From assembly GCA_004764695.1 (NCBI GenBank), contig SMSO01000006.1, positions 201,859-265,858 on the forward strand: a stretch of DNA of 64,000 nt. Direction: 5' to 3'. The DNA comes from Schizochytrium sp. TIO01. Its lineage: Eukaryota > Sar > Bigyra > Thraustochytrida > Thraustochytriidae. Below the pieces are notes generated by a model. It was not told the origin of the DNA, did no database searches, and saw only the letters and a program-made list of their open reading frames with translations. This document shows positions 34,211 through 45,689 of the stretch, in pieces. Both the position numbers and the translations under genes were made by a program. Position 1 is the first letter of the stretch. Every line of letters starts with the position of its first letter.

Positions 34211-35865
34211 GCGCGCCTTTTCCAAGCGGGCTCTTCTCCGGCAGGGCCTAGCAGCCGGCTACCCAAGCGCGTACGCGTTCTTTTGCGATGGGACCGTTTC
34301 TCTCCAGCATAAAATCGCTATGGAACACCGCGACGGTCCAGAACCTAGCTACTACCTAACATGTACAGGCAAAAATCTGATCTCCCGCTTCTTCTCCCTC
34401 TGTTCCTCTATCTTCTGCTTTGATGATTAGTATTGGTTTTTAATTATAGGAAGCCCGAATGAAACATGAAAAGTTAAAAACTTGTTTTAATAAGAATAAG
34501 AATCGAAATGGTGACTACAGTACTAAAAATAGATCTGGATAGGGGCTCTTAGCAAGAAAACTAAAGCGCTCAGGTGCCAAGTACTTCGACTATTATGCTC
34601 TTTTCAGTTTCTAAGCAAGCAGCTCTTTGAGCTCGTTTCGAACTTGAAATTGAAAGGAACGCGAGCGGTGCTACCTCTGCAAAGCAAGAGCAGAGGGCTC
34701 GGACTCCAAGCTCAGCGACGTGAGCCTAAGTCGCGACGCACCATACGAAACGGAGAGCGACCGGCTTCGTTTGGTTGAGTGTGAGCTCGCATTAATATTA
34801 ATCTTGACTTCTGCCCTGAGAACTACTTAGGCATAATTAGCGGCGCTTCTAAAAGCTCACTGCACGTGAAAGGCGTAGGACCGAGGCAAAGGGCAGGACT
34901 GAGCCAGACGGTATACTAAATCTTCGATGGGTAATCTTCGATAAAGCATTGGCGCAGATGAATTAGCGTTGACACGAACTTGCACAAACGTGATCTGACG
35001 CGAAAACATGAAATCGAGGACATCTCGAGGCGCAATATTCGATGGCCTCTGCTTCCCTGTAAGTTTAAAGCATCTTCGCTGTCACTCCATCGTGGCAGTA
35101 CAGAGAGACACGGCTATCACCAGAATAGGGGTTACTCGATCAAGAGACAACTGATTGTCACGCTTGTGTCCTGTACGAAGGGCCACTTCCGGGCCAAACC
35201 GAGGCAAGACCTTCAGCTGAGCTGGGGGGGGCGTCGTCGAAGGTGTCGCGCGCTTACTGACCACGTGTATGCCACTGCCGTCGTCGATTTGTAGGTAGCT
35301 AGCTATAAGCGGGTAGCGCACTCGCTTTGATTGGATTAGATAGATAGTCCTACCTAGTTACCATTGTACGAAATGCCAGGTTTACAAGTTGAACTTCAAG
35401 TTATGAAGGGCTCTGGGTCATTCAATTCTGTCAGAAGTTGAAGCGGTCTGAAGATTGCTTTTGGGACTTTCAAGGGCTCGTGATCAGGATAACAGCTGAC
35501 AAAGGTGGGGAGCTGTGAAGAAAGGTGGTACAGGATTCCTTTGAGAATTGCTATCGGGACTAAATAGAAGATGCGGATCTCTTCATGAAAACACCGGATG
35601 AGAACTAACACCACGTAAGGATTCGAGGTGCCTAGGAAATAGATTTAGAACTACCATCTCGAGGCTCGTTTTGTTCAACTTGCTCGCAATAATATAGACA
35701 TACAAATTGGGGAGGGGGGGAGGATAATAGTAAAGTAGGAAACAACGAAAGAACAAGCCTTGCAACAGAATATATGCTTCTACATGTTGTCTAGAAACTA
35801 AAGGCCTTTGATTAGAAATTGAAAATGGAAACTAGAAGGGAAAACTTTCGGACAGATAGCTTCGG

Positions 35866-37689
35866 TTAGAGCTTAGATGGAGGAGCATGCTTCTGTTGCT
35901 CGGAAAGAAGGTTCTCGGTCTTAATGCGGTCGCGAATCTCGAGCTTCACGATTTTACCAGTGGCACCACGTGGAAGCTGTTCAGGCCAGTAGTACAGATG
36001 CGTGGGCTGCTCGAACTTTGCTAAGTGTTGGCATGAAGCACGAATATCCTCCAACGAAGGCTGAGCTCCGTCTTTTGGGTAAATCACAATCCCAACCTCT
36101 TCGCCCAAAGTTGGATGCGGAACAGGAATTGCGGCAACTTCAGCTACATCAGGATGCAAATAAGCACCATTCTCTACAACAACGCAAGAAATGTTTTCCC
36201 CTCCGCGGATGATGATTTCTTTGGTACGGCCGCCTAAATGCAAAAATCCCTCCTCGTCAAGAGTACCAATGTCTCCAGTATGAAGCCAACCATCTCGTGT
36301 CACTGTATCTGTCGTGGCTTCCGGCTTGCGCCAATACTCTTTGAGGTTTCCAGCACCGCGAATCATGACGTTACCTCGAACCCCGGGGGGTACGGGCTGA
36401 TGATTGTTATCCCAGATGGCAACCTGTACACCGGGCACGGGCCTTCCACAGCTTGATGTGCGCTCTTTATATGTCTCACCGTCATTGAGAACAGTCAATG
36501 CGTTGGTTTCGGTCATGCCATATCCTTGTACAGGATTAGTCTTCAGAAAGTGGCGATCAATATCAGCGACCATTGTGCTGGGCGGTGCTGCACCTCCACC
36601 ACCTGCAGCTTCTAAGGAGCTTGTGTCGTACTTTTTGAAGTTTGGGTGAAACATCATATCCAAGACCATCGTAGGGACACCAATAAAGTTTGTAATCCTC
36701 TCGCGCTCAATCAGCTGTAGAGCTTCTTCCGGGACCCACTTGCTCATGATCACCATCCGACGAATGTAAACAAAGCAAAGTAAAAATACAAGGTGCAATC
36801 CTGTGGCGTGGAAGAAGGGCACGTTCAAAAGGACACCCAGGCGTTTGGGGTCCTCTTCAACAGGCACATACTCCTCGCCCCGACGAGCTGCCTCAAGCAT
36901 CTTTTGCCGTGCGTTATGGGCCTGAGCACCAAACAATGCATGACAAATGCCTCGATGAGTCAAAACCACACCTTTGGGATGGCCTGTAGTGCCAGAGGTG
37001 TACATGATTAACGCATTATCATCAGGACGCGCCGATGATTCAGGCATGTCTTTTCCTCGATACTTGGCGATAACCTCATTGTATTTCAGAAGCTTAGGAT
37101 GGGGTTGCACTGTGTCGATGCCTGGGCCATTGAACAAGATGATCTTCTCCAGGTCAGGCAGCTTGTCAATAATAGGCAGAATGAGTTCATAACGCTCCAC
37201 ATCACAGAAAATAATTTTGCTTTGGGAATTCTCCATGCCATATTCGAGCTCGCTTGTCTTCCACCACGAGTTCATTGGAACGCACACTCCACCGATTGCG
37301 GTGCTCCCAATCACAGTGATTGCATATTCATTGCGGTTCTTCGCACAAATGCAAACACGATCCCCCCGTTCAATACCAAACTCGTTAGTAAGAGCATAAC
37401 CAAGCGCAGAGGCTTCTCTCATGGTCTCTTCAAAAGTGAGGCGTTCTTTTTCGAACACCAAAAACTCGTAGTGCGAGTAGCCCCGGGTTTTCGGAATATT
37501 GTAAACGTCCACCAAGGTGCGAAAGCCATTGACAAAAACATCAACATCTATACCGTCATGATGCGGGGCGTGCTTCTCTTCGAAAACGATGCGCTCCTTT
37601 TTCAACTCAAAGGGTGACCCCGGAGCAAAGAGCTGCGCATCAACTTCACGCAGAATCTCTTTCGTGATGGGCGCTGGAGCTCGTGGCAT
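35866..37689 (-). CDS. Peroxisomal acyl-activating enzyme (ANL superfamily), array gene 2
   Basis: 607 aa, ATG at 37689 (AAGATGC), TAA stop. Full motif set: YTSGTTGHPKG (230-240), VPFFHATGLH (290-299), GGGAAPPSTMV (364-374), GYGMTETN (389-396), HTGD (470-473), GGRTKEIIIRGGENIS (486-501), PRGATGK (573-579, catalytic Lys579), C-terminal PSKL (peroxisomal targeting signal). It aligns gap-free with array gene 1 and shares its charged linker (RQKMLEAARRGEEYVPVEED), marking the most recent duplication in the array or one kept under similar constraint. Differences from gene 1 are scattered: His instead of Arg before TGD, VENGAYLHP instead of VEDGVYQHP, and a more basic and Pro-rich N-terminus (MPRAPAPITK). 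Spacing to gene 1 is about 4.4 kb, too long for a shared transcript. Confidence 0.9.
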   Translation of the reverse strand: MPRAPAPITKEILREVDAQLFAPGSPFELKKERIVFEEKHAPHHDGIDVDVFVNGFRTLVDVYNIPKTRGYSHYEFLVFEKERLTFEETMREASALGYALTNEFGIERGDRVCICAKNRNEYAITVIGSTAIGGVCVPMNSWWKTSELEYGMENSQSKIIFCDVERYELILPIIDKLPDLEKIILFNGPGIDTVQPHPKLLKYNEVIAKYRGKDMPESSARPDDNALIMYTSGTTGHPKGVVLTHRGICHALFGAQAHNARQKMLEAARRGEEYVPVEEDPKRLGVLLNVPFFHATGLHLVFLLCFVYIRRMVIMSKWVPEEALQLIERERITNFIGVPTMVLDMMFHPNFKKYDTSSLEAAGGGGAAPPSTMVADIDRHFLKTNPVQGYGMTETNALTVLNDGETYKERTSSCGRPVPGVQVAIWDNNHQPVPPGVRGNVMIRGAGNLKEYWRKPEATTDTVTRDGWLHTGDIGTLDEEGFLHLGGRTKEIIIRGGENISCVVVENGAYLHPDVAEVAAIPVPHPTLGEEVGIVIYPKDGAQPSLEDIRASCQHLAKFEQPTHLYYWPEQLPRGATGKIVKLEIRDRIKTENLLSEQQKHAPPSKL

Positions 37690-39965
37690 CTTCTCGCTCT
37701 CCTTTCTTCACTCTGATCACTCGTCTTTTATTCTGCGTTGGATTTCCTCGAATTCCAAGTCTGCTGATCAGGATTTTCTCTTCATGCAAATATGTCATCC
37801 CGCCCTTTCAAATTTGATAACCGAACCGAGTGTTAACCTAATAGCAAGGAACTCGCGCATCTTTATTTCTTTGTCAGTCTATCCCTCTTAATTCGGAGCT
37901 CTTTGTTTTCGCTTGTCTCGGTCTTCCGCCAATTCAGACTTCGAACGACTTACTTTAAAAGTTCGTGGTCCCCTTCCCTCGTAGACACTTACCTCTGCCT
38001 GAATGTGCTGCGCCTTTTCAGGTCTCCAAATCTGCGTTGAATGTGAATCGTCAAGGCGAGTGACTCGCCGTGCGGTACAATCTTTGTCGATGGCTTTCGA
38101 CGATAAACAAGATTTGACTTGAGTTTCACCAGAGGAGAAAGATCTTTAGAAATACTAGCCTCAGCGAGAGGGTGCATTTCGAAGATCCAACAACGCAATA
38201 GATAGGTACAACCTATTTCTTTTTGTACACTTTATAACTATTCTACCACTGCCCAATCGTTACGAGTGATCGTTTTGACCTAAGCTTTCGCCGAGTTGCT
38301 AAAAGATTTAAAGGAGTTGCCACGTGAAAGGGATCGATTGATTAGATAAAACTACCCTCCATTTTACTTCTTCTACTATTCTTTAATGCAAGCGACTTAT
38401 GGGTCGATCTTTCAATCAGATACCTGAGGTCGGGTTCGCGCAGACTGCCTGTCCACCACCTCGACTTGAGCTTGCCACGAACGAATTAGAACTTGAATCG
38501 AGACCGTATCTGAAGTGCGTTTATAGAAAAGGCAGCCGTATCTTGCACCGCTTTTGTGCATACTAGTGCTACTTAGTTACCTCATGTCTGAAGATCGGCG
38601 ATACAATAAATAAACTTCTTCTGCTGTCGACCTCAGGCGCCCTTTGTATCGGCGTCATTAACTTTTGGATCCCTCGACTGAATGAGGGAGACTTTGGGAG
38701 AACTCCAAAGGGCGATTTGTTATTCGGACCAAGAGACGGAACTTTACTTTAGGCTTTTCTTGCTTCAAAAGTTAATTTGAATAAAATTTAATTTTTAAAA
38801 AGAAAAGAAAAGAAAAGAAAAGACCTTTTTATAGAAACAAAAAATAAATATCTTCACAAGGAAATAAAAGGTGCTTGAAACGTTTACCTAAATCTCTGGC
38901 CTATCGAACAGAGCAGACTTGGAACAGTGCTAGAGTTTGCTGATGAAAAAATGCCCTTCGCCCGCACAGCTTTCTTTGAGTTTTGACCCCGTAATGATCA
39001 CACCGAAAAGTATGCATGATATTTGATGTTCTGTAGGTTTAAACGAGCTAATGCCACTTCTAAAACTTGACGTTTGTGAAAGCGCTGATCGAGAAAAGAA
39101 GTGGTGAGAGGAGCAGCCTACAAGTATGAGAGGATGTGTGAATTCTAATGGACGGAGCGAGCACAGACGGGACGAGTTGTATTTTCGATCGCTTGGTGTC
39201 TGTCGTTCAGCGTTGTTCGAACGGATTAAAGTCCGATCAAAGAAACCATCATATTCTACGTTGGTTTAATCTATCCTTCGTGATGACAGCAAAAAGCTCG
39301 ATTGGTTTTGCGTTGACTTTTTCTTAATTTTGTTTTTTCGCAAGCTCGCAAGAGATTGAAGCATCGCGTTGTTTGCTCCCTTCTTCTGAGAAGATTGCTG
39401 CATTGCTGTGCACTGACAAATACAATAGTTCGCCAAGAGATTATGCTTAACCAATTGAAATATATGGGGATTGATTTTGGTACCTTTTCAATAAGCGCTG
39501 CTCAATATAGAGGCTGAGCTCAAACCACTGTCTTTTGGAGTCAATTAAAACTACAGTTTGAAAAAAAAGAAAAGAATAAAAGAATAAACATGGAAACAGT
39601 AGAGATGATAGAATTAGATCACCAAAAACAAAGTAAAAATCTCTAAGCCTTGAGGCTATAATAATAAGGAATTGCTCTGAGGAATCATTAGCGACAATCG
39701 TATGAAATGGGTTAAAAATTATAAAGCAATTGTCAACTTTTGTTTCGCCCTGAGATAACAAATGAAAGTGATAACCTAACGTCGCTCCAAATGAAAGAGT
39801 CAAACAAAACAAAAATTACGATATGCTATCATTGAAGTTGATTTTAAAACAAAGAGTGTCTATTTCTAAAATAATATAAATGAGCGAGACGATTGGGCAA
39901 TTTTGCACCAGCCAGGATAGTGGTACACAAAGAAAGAAATTGACGAACCTACTTTCTTACTGTTC
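37690..39965. other. Intergenic region between array genes 2 and 3
   Basis: About 2.3 kb without a supported gene. It contains the upstream region of array gene 2, an AT-rich island at about 38,770-38,860 with an AAAAG repeat, and the 3' flank of array gene 3. Confidence 0.5.
38797..38823. repeat. (AAAAG)n pentanucleotide tract
   Basis: Five AAAAG units within an AT-rich island. Confidence 0.8.
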
Positions 39966-41777
39966 TTAAAGCTTCGAGCGCGGTTGCTGCTTCTGCTGTT
40001 CGGATAAAATATTTTGTGTCTTGATTGCCTCGCGAATCTCGAGTTTCACAATCTTGCCAGTAGCACCTCGTGGAAGTTGCTCAGGCCAGATATACAAGTG
40101 CGTGGGCCGCTGAAATTTGGCTAGGTCGTCGCAGTATTGATGAATTTCTTCGAGAGAAACCTTGCCTCCGTGCTTGGGAAAGACAACTATACCAACCTCC
40201 TCGCCAAGTGTAGGGTGGGGCACAGGAATTGCGGCAACCTCTGCAACGTTGGGGTGTTTGTATACACCATCCTCCACAGCAACACAAGAAATGTTCTCAC
40301 CGCCGCGAATGATGATTTCCTTGCTGCGTCCACCAAGGTGAAGATAACCATCCTCGTCAAGGTGACCCACATCTCCAGTTCTTAGCCAGCCATCAGCAGT
40401 GATAGTGTCAGCCGTAGCTTCCGGCTTGCGCCAGTACTCTTTCATAACAGAGGCTCCTTTAATCATTACGCTGCCCTTTTCGTATGCCCGTACGGGCTTA
40501 TCGTTCTCGTCCCAAATTGCTATTTCCATGCTTGGCACAGCTCGTCCACAGCTGGTAGGTTTCGCACGGTATGCTGCGCCGTCATTGAGAGCAGCAATGG
40601 CGTTTGTCTCGGTCATGCCAAAACCTTGACCGGCAGATGCCTTCTTAAACTTCTTGCCGACGTCGTCCACCATGGTACTCGGTGGAGCTGCACCACCGCC
40701 GGCAACGTTTTGTAATGTGCTAGTGTCATATTTCGCGAAGTTGGGATGGTTCATCATATCGAGTACCATCGTAGGCACGCCTGTAAAGTGCGTGATTTTC
40801 TCCCGCTCGATAAGCTCTAATGCACGTTCCGGTTCCCACTTGCTCACCATGACAATTTTGCGACAAGCAAATATGGAAATCAAGCAAACTACATGCAAGC
40901 CTGTAGCATGAAAAAGTGGGACTGTCAACAAAATTGCCGGGGCCGATGCATCCTTGGCATTTTTCTTTTTCTTGTCACCGGAGCTGGACTTGTTACTACC
41001 CTGAGTTCCTGTACTAAGGGCTTTTGTGTATGCAGAATGTGCAACAGCGGCGATAATTGCGTGGCAAATGCTTCGATGTGTCATCACGACACCTTTGGGG
41101 TGTCCCGTAGTTCCAGACGTGTACATGATCATTGCATTGTCATCCTTGCCCGCGGTGAATGGAGGCATAGGCTGCCCGTGAAACTTTGCAACTACCTCAT
41201 TATAGAGGGACATTTTTGCATGAGGGCGCGCCTTTTCTGAACCAGGGCCATCCAAGAGCAGGACATTAGTGAGGCTAGGGACTTGGTCCAAGATAGGCTC
41301 GGCAAATTCATACCTCTCAGCATCACAGATCAAGACTTTGGTACCTGAGTTATCCAGGCCGTACTGCAGTTCTTTCGATTTCCACCACGAGTTCATGGGT
41401 ACAAAGACGGCACCAATTGATGTAGAGGCAATCAAGGTTACGACATACTCAATGCGGTTCTTGGACAGCGCGCACACGCGGTCTCCCTTTTGTACGCCGC
41501 AAGTCTTGACGAGAGCTTGACCAAGAGCCGCTGCCTCATCGAAAACCTGCTGAAAGGTCCTGCGTTCATCCTCGTAAACGAGGAATTCCTTTTGAGCTAC
41601 ACCCTTTTTCGTGGGAATCGCGAACAGGTCTACAAGAGTCTGCGGACCATTCGGAAATACCTTGTGCTTAACGCCGTGGTGGTGCGGTGCGTGCTTGTCA
41701 GGAAACTCAATCACCTCTTCCGCGATCTCCAGCAGCGAACCCGGTGCAAAAACCTTTTGCGCAACTGCGTCGTCCAT
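39966..41777 (-). CDS. Peroxisomal acyl-activating enzyme (ANL superfamily), array gene 3
   Basis: 603 aa from the ATG at 41777; the frame opens 14 codons earlier only on a TTG. Motifs: YTSGTTGHPKG (219-229), VPLFHATGLH (286-295), GGGAAPPSTMV (360-370), GFGMTETN (385-392), RTGD (466-469), GGRSKEIIIRGGENIS (482-497), PRGATGK (569-575), C-terminal RSKL. The linker between the nucleotide loop and FHATG is unique: a Ser/Gly/Lys run (GSNKSSSGDKKKKNAKD, about 260-276) in place of the acidic linker of genes 1 and 2, probably a flexible surface loop. The stretch EIHQYCDDLAKFQRPTHLYIWPEQ is nearly identical to array gene 4, its closest relative. A TTTATAA element (minus) near 41,914-41,924 lies about 140 bp upstream and is a possible TATA box. 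Confidence 0.9.
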   Translation of the reverse strand: MDDAVAQKVFAPGSLLEIAEEVIEFPDKHAPHHHGVKHKVFPNGPQTLVDLFAIPTKKGVAQKEFLVYEDERRTFQQVFDEAAALGQALVKTCGVQKGDRVCALSKNRIEYVVTLIASTSIGAVFVPMNSWWKSKELQYGLDNSGTKVLICDAERYEFAEPILDQVPSLTNVLLLDGPGSEKARPHAKMSLYNEVVAKFHGQPMPPFTAGKDDNAMIMYTSGTTGHPKGVVMTHRSICHAIIAAVAHSAYTKALSTGTQGSNKSSSGDKKKKNAKDASAPAILLTVPLFHATGLHVVCLISIFACRKIVMVSKWEPERALELIEREKITHFTGVPTMVLDMMNHPNFAKYDTSTLQNVAGGGAAPPSTMVDDVGKKFKKASAGQGFGMTETNAIAALNDGAAYRAKPTSCGRAVPSMEIAIWDENDKPVRAYEKGSVMIKGASVMKEYWRKPEATADTITADGWLRTGDVGHLDEDGYLHLGGRSKEIIIRGGENISCVAVEDGVYKHPNVAEVAAIPVPHPTLGEEVGIVVFPKHGGKVSLEEIHQYCDDLAKFQRPTHLYIWPEQLPRGATGKIVKLEIREAIKTQNILSEQQKQQPRSKL

Positions 41778-43895
41778 CGTCTCTCCTGCAGTTCTCTTCG
41801 TAAACAGCCGACTATCCAACTATCGCTTCAGGTCCTAATTTTACGGAGTTTCGAGTTTGCTGCTAGCATTCTGCTCTGCTTCAAGATGATCTTTGTCGAT
41901 GTCACATCCCCAAGGTTATAAATCTTGTTATTCTTCGCACCAGACTCCGTGTCACCCGCGACCTTTGCTCCTCAATAGTATTATCCTTGTTTGCCTCCTA
42001 GTTTCATTTTCCTTGAATCTTAGTCCTCTCCCTTCCGAGCAGGAGCATACGCAGCGTTCAACTCTTGAGGTTGAAGACCAGGTTGATAATGCCGATCTTG
42101 TGCCTGTATTACAAGTTCGAGCGAGCCTTCTGACTGCGCCCTCTTTTGATAAAAACAGCAACAAATAACATCTGCTAGATCCTTGCAGAGTTGACTTCGA
42201 ATTCAGAACCACAAGAGATGAGATCGGACCCATCTTCGTGCGCCCTCGATGTTAGACGTTCCGCTGTCGTGTTATGATACATATATGTAGAGAAAGATTA
42301 TAATAAACGTATGTATATATAGGAATAGATTCACAGATAGAGAGAGGATGTATTTATAGATAGCTACATACACCAGCTGGTCAGACCTCAAGCCTAAGCA
42401 GATGCAAGTAGGCAGGATCTTCCTGTGCTTACTGTCTCGAAAGACATAAGAAGGTACCTACCTACGTATGTATTGAGGCAGAAGAAGAGGAAAAGGCAAG
42501 AAAAAAAAATGTCATTCCGGTCGTATGCTCAAAAGTGTAGGGTGTAGTTTCTTCTTAATCTTCGGGTTTGATTTGAGAAGATAAGTCGTGGTCGTGAACC
42601 ATGACGATACCTGCTGATAAGTGCAAGTGCTGCCTTGGCAGTTTTTAGAGCTGCCACTAAGAATAAACTGCCACACAGAACAAAGCATTGAGGAATAAAT
42701 CGCAAGCTCAACAATAAACTCTTACAGTTCTCTTTATTTATTCAATTAAAAAATAATTTAAAATGATGAAAAAGAAGTAAGTTGACCCATGAAAAAGTAA
42801 GGACCCAAGCCGTTCCCAACATCATGGCTGTCTTATTCATTTGAAAAATATGATTGAGCAGACCGTATTCAAGTAGCGCTAGTCACTGTAGTTGGACAAG
42901 GGCAACATTTAAATGATTCTATTCGTGAGGGAAATTAAAGTGAAAAAAAGCGAAGAAATCTGCGAAGATGAAGAAATGGTCTAGTCATATTCTTCAAATT
43001 GAAGCTGCTCTTTAGTGTCTCTCAAGAAAAAGCGCAAAGAATGCGTAGGAGCCACAGTGAGCAACCATTCCGTGGTAGTCCAGATCATCCGTTTGAAACG
43101 AAGAACCGATTGAAGTTGATTGAAGTCGAGGGTGCTTTGGGTTATTCTTTTCACCAAGGGATTCATTCATTCGCTTCGTGTTCAATGTTCACATAGGCTT
43201 AATTGATAGGCTTGGAGGTTGGTGCATCGGTAAACGCTGTGAATTTCGACTATTCTAGTAGAATGGGATTTTAACGCGAGGATAGGCATGAAGTTCGAAA
43301 AGCAAACCTGATTCAGAGGATGGACATCCTGGATGGCGCTGACGATGCTGTTGTACAACAAGACAGGAAGCAATCGGGGGGTCCCGGAGGAGAAGCTAGC
43401 CTTACAGCCGTAGGATGCATGTGCGGGCTACATACAGTTTGCCCTTTGGCTACAAGAAGGGCTTCTCGCTATGGTAACGTGTTGAATATGGGCAAGTTGA
43501 GAATGAGCTGCAGGTAGCTAACAAGTAGGTATATCCCAAGAAGCCTCAAACTCAAACACTAAGGGATTTGTAAATCCCTCATGATGGACGATATATTCTG
43601 ACAGCTTTCTTGTGAGTTTGAACATAATATGATTGTTATGAAGAAGCAAGACTTAGTCGAAGCCAACATTTTTTCCTAAAGTTATGAAGATTGATGCATC
43701 ATACTTGGGATTGTCCAAATCTTTGGTTATCAAACACATAAAGTCTAACCAGAGCACTGTCATGCGAACGAGGCACATAGATGAAAATTTTTAATTTCCT
43801 ATAAAAGAAGAAGAATATGGTTTTGTTGACCCTGGGCCAAAGCGAAGGATTGAATACAGCAGAGTAGTGAGTGTTGATCGCAGGCCATTTATGGT
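41778..43895. other. Intergenic region between array genes 3 and 4
   Basis: About 2.1 kb without a supported gene: upstream region of array gene 3, a TACC-rich patch at 42,452-42,470 and an AT-rich island at 42,725-42,775. A small perfect hairpin (AGGGATTT / AAATCCCT, 2-nt spacer) is at 43562-43579. Confidence 0.5.
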
Positions 43896-45689
43896 TTAGA
43901 GCTTGGACTTCATTAACTTCTGCTGCTCCGAGAGAAGCTTTTGGGACTTGATTGCCTCGCGAATCTCTAGTTTCACAATCTTGCCAGTAGCACCACGTGG
44001 AAGTTGCTCAGGCCAGATGTACAAGTGCGTGGGTCGCTGGAACTTGGCTAGATCGTTACAGTATTGGTGGATTTCTTCAAGGGTTACTTTGCCACCGTGC
44101 TCCGGAAAGACAACTACGCCTACTTCCTCGCCAAGAGTAGGGTGGGGTACAGGAATAGCAACAACCTCAGCAACATTAGGGTGTTTATGGACAGCATCCT
44201 CAACCGAAACACAAGAAATGTTCTCACCGCCGCGAATAATGATTTCCTTGCTTCGCCCTCCAAGGTGCAGGAAACCGTCATCATCAAGGTGGCCAATATC
44301 GCCCGTATCAAGCCAACCATCTGCCGTAACGGTTTTAGCTGTAGCCTCAGGGTTCTGCCAGTACTCCTTCATGAGTGACGCAGCTTTGAACATGACATTA
44401 CCCTTGACATTTGGTGGAACAGGTCTGTTCTGGTCATCCCATACGGCAATTTCAATCGTGGGCGCTGCTCGGCCACAGCTTGTTCTCTTTGCACGGTAAG
44501 CAAGCCCGCCATTCAGAGTTCCAATGGCATTCATCTCAGTCATACCATATCCTTGGCCCGCAGAGGCATTCTTGAAGTGCTTATCGATGTCGTCAACTAA
44601 AGTTGATGGAGATGCAGAACCACCGCCAATAAGAGACTGAAGGGAGCTAGTGTCATACTTTGTGAAGTTCGGATGACGCATCATATCGAGCACCATGGTG
44701 GGTACTCCAGTAAAATTTGTAATTTTTTCACTTTCAATAAGCTGCAGTGCATGCTCAGGGTCCCACTTGCTGACCATGACAATCTTACGGCAAGCAACAA
44801 TTGAAAGTAAACATACTGCATGGAGTCCAGTAACATGAAAAAGCGGTACAGTGAGTAAAACAGCTGGCTCGGCAGTGCTCACAGTAGCTGGGGCCCCAGC
44901 ATTTGCTGCAGTGAGCGCTTGGCTGAGAGTGAAGAAAGCCATGCCGGCATTGAGAGCGTGGGAGACTCCACGGTGCGTCAAAACAACGCCCTTTGGGTGA
45001 CCCGTGGTTCCAGAAGTATACATTATCATTGCGTTGTCGTCCTTATCACACGGGAATGGAGGCATGCTTTCTCCGTGGAATTGGGCAATGACTTCATCGT
45101 AAGCTGACAATTTGGAATGCGGACGGATTTCATCAAAGCCCTCGTCGCGAAGGAGGAGAATGTGGTTGAGGCTCGGAACCTCGGCAATGATCGGCTCCAC
45201 CAATTTATACCGGTCCACATCGCAAATTAGAACTTTGGAACCAGAGTTCTCGAGCCCGTACTGAAGGTCCCTTGACTTCCACCAGGAGTTCATCGGGACA
45301 AAGACAGCACCTATTGAAGTTGCAGCAATGAGCGAAACGACATACTCAATACGATTTTTAGAGAGGGCGCAGACGCGGTCACCTTTTTTCACTCCATACT
45401 TTTGTACAAGTGCTTGGGCAAGCGCGGCTGCTTCATCATAAGTCTGCTGAAAGGTCCTTCGCTCATTTCCCCAAACCAAAAACTCCTTCTGCATTGCATT
45501 CATTTTCTTGGGCATTTCATACAAATCCACCATTGTTTGCAATCCGTTTGGGAAAACCTTGTATTTGACACCTTGATGATGTGGGGCATGATTATCAGGG
45601 TATGAAACCACTTCCTCCCTGATCTCAAACATTGTGCCAGGGGCAAATAGCTTCCGGGCAATAGCTTCCTCCATCTCGCTTTTCGTCAT
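43896..45689 (-). CDS. Peroxisomal acyl-activating enzyme (ANL superfamily), array gene 4 with altered active-site motifs
   Basis: 597 aa from the ATG at 45689 (MTKSEMEEAI); the next ATG is five codons on. The upstream frame is open for 35 codons but lacks an ATG. Motifs: YTSGTTGHPKG (224-234), VPLFHVTGLH (281-290), GYGMTEMN (380-387), DTGD (461-464), GGRSKEIIIRGGENIS (477-492), PRGATGK (564-570), C-terminal MKSKL. It departs from its five neighbours at sites lining the acyl/AMP pocket: GGGSASPSTLV instead of GGGAAPPSTMV (about 355-365), Met instead of Thr after GMTE, and Asp before TGD. The Ala/Thr-rich linker is short (SQALTAANAGAPATVSTAEP). Catalytic Lys and nucleotide loop are intact, so it is probably active with a changed substrate preference. 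Nearest relative is array gene 3. Confidence 0.9.
   Translation of the reverse strand: MTKSEMEEAIARKLFAPGTMFEIREEVVSYPDNHAPHHQGVKYKVFPNGLQTMVDLYEMPKKMNAMQKEFLVWGNERRTFQQTYDEAAALAQALVQKYGVKKGDRVCALSKNRIEYVVSLIAATSIGAVFVPMNSWWKSRDLQYGLENSGSKVLICDVDRYKLVEPIIAEVPSLNHILLLRDEGFDEIRPHSKLSAYDEVIAQFHGESMPPFPCDKDDNAMIMYTSGTTGHPKGVVLTHRGVSHALNAGMAFFTLSQALTAANAGAPATVSTAEPAVLLTVPLFHVTGLHAVCLLSIVACRKIVMVSKWDPEHALQLIESEKITNFTGVPTMVLDMMRHPNFTKYDTSSLQSLIGGGSASPSTLVDDIDKHFKNASAGQGYGMTEMNAIGTLNGGLAYRAKRTSCGRAAPTIEIAVWDDQNRPVPPNVKGNVMFKAASLMKEYWQNPEATAKTVTADGWLDTGDIGHLDDDGFLHLGGRSKEIIIRGGENISCVSVEDAVHKHPNVAEVVAIPVPHPTLGEEVGVVVFPEHGGKVTLEEIHQYCNDLAKFQRPTHLYIWPEQLPRGATGKIVKLEIREAIKSQKLLSEQQKLMKSKL

Larger units (their letters stand above)
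31511..35865. other. Intergenic region between array genes 1 and 2
   Basis: About 4.4 kb with no supported gene: the promoter side of array gene 1, then a block of microsatellites (32484-32514, 32783-32853, 33183-33289, 33771-33884) and an AT-rich island at 31,675-31,760. A direct repeat GAGCTCTTCTTC occurs twice near 32,278-32,301. Imperfect CAAGATTT units lie at 34167-34210. Frames through the simple repeats (repeating HSFI, LFYFI and similar) are artefacts. Confidence 0.5.

Noticed and set aside
37099-37617. 172-codon + frame antisense to array gene 2, and similar antisense frames over the other array genes and the TPR gene
   Set aside because: Each lies wholly inside a gene with clear domain structure on the other strand and has no recognisable features.
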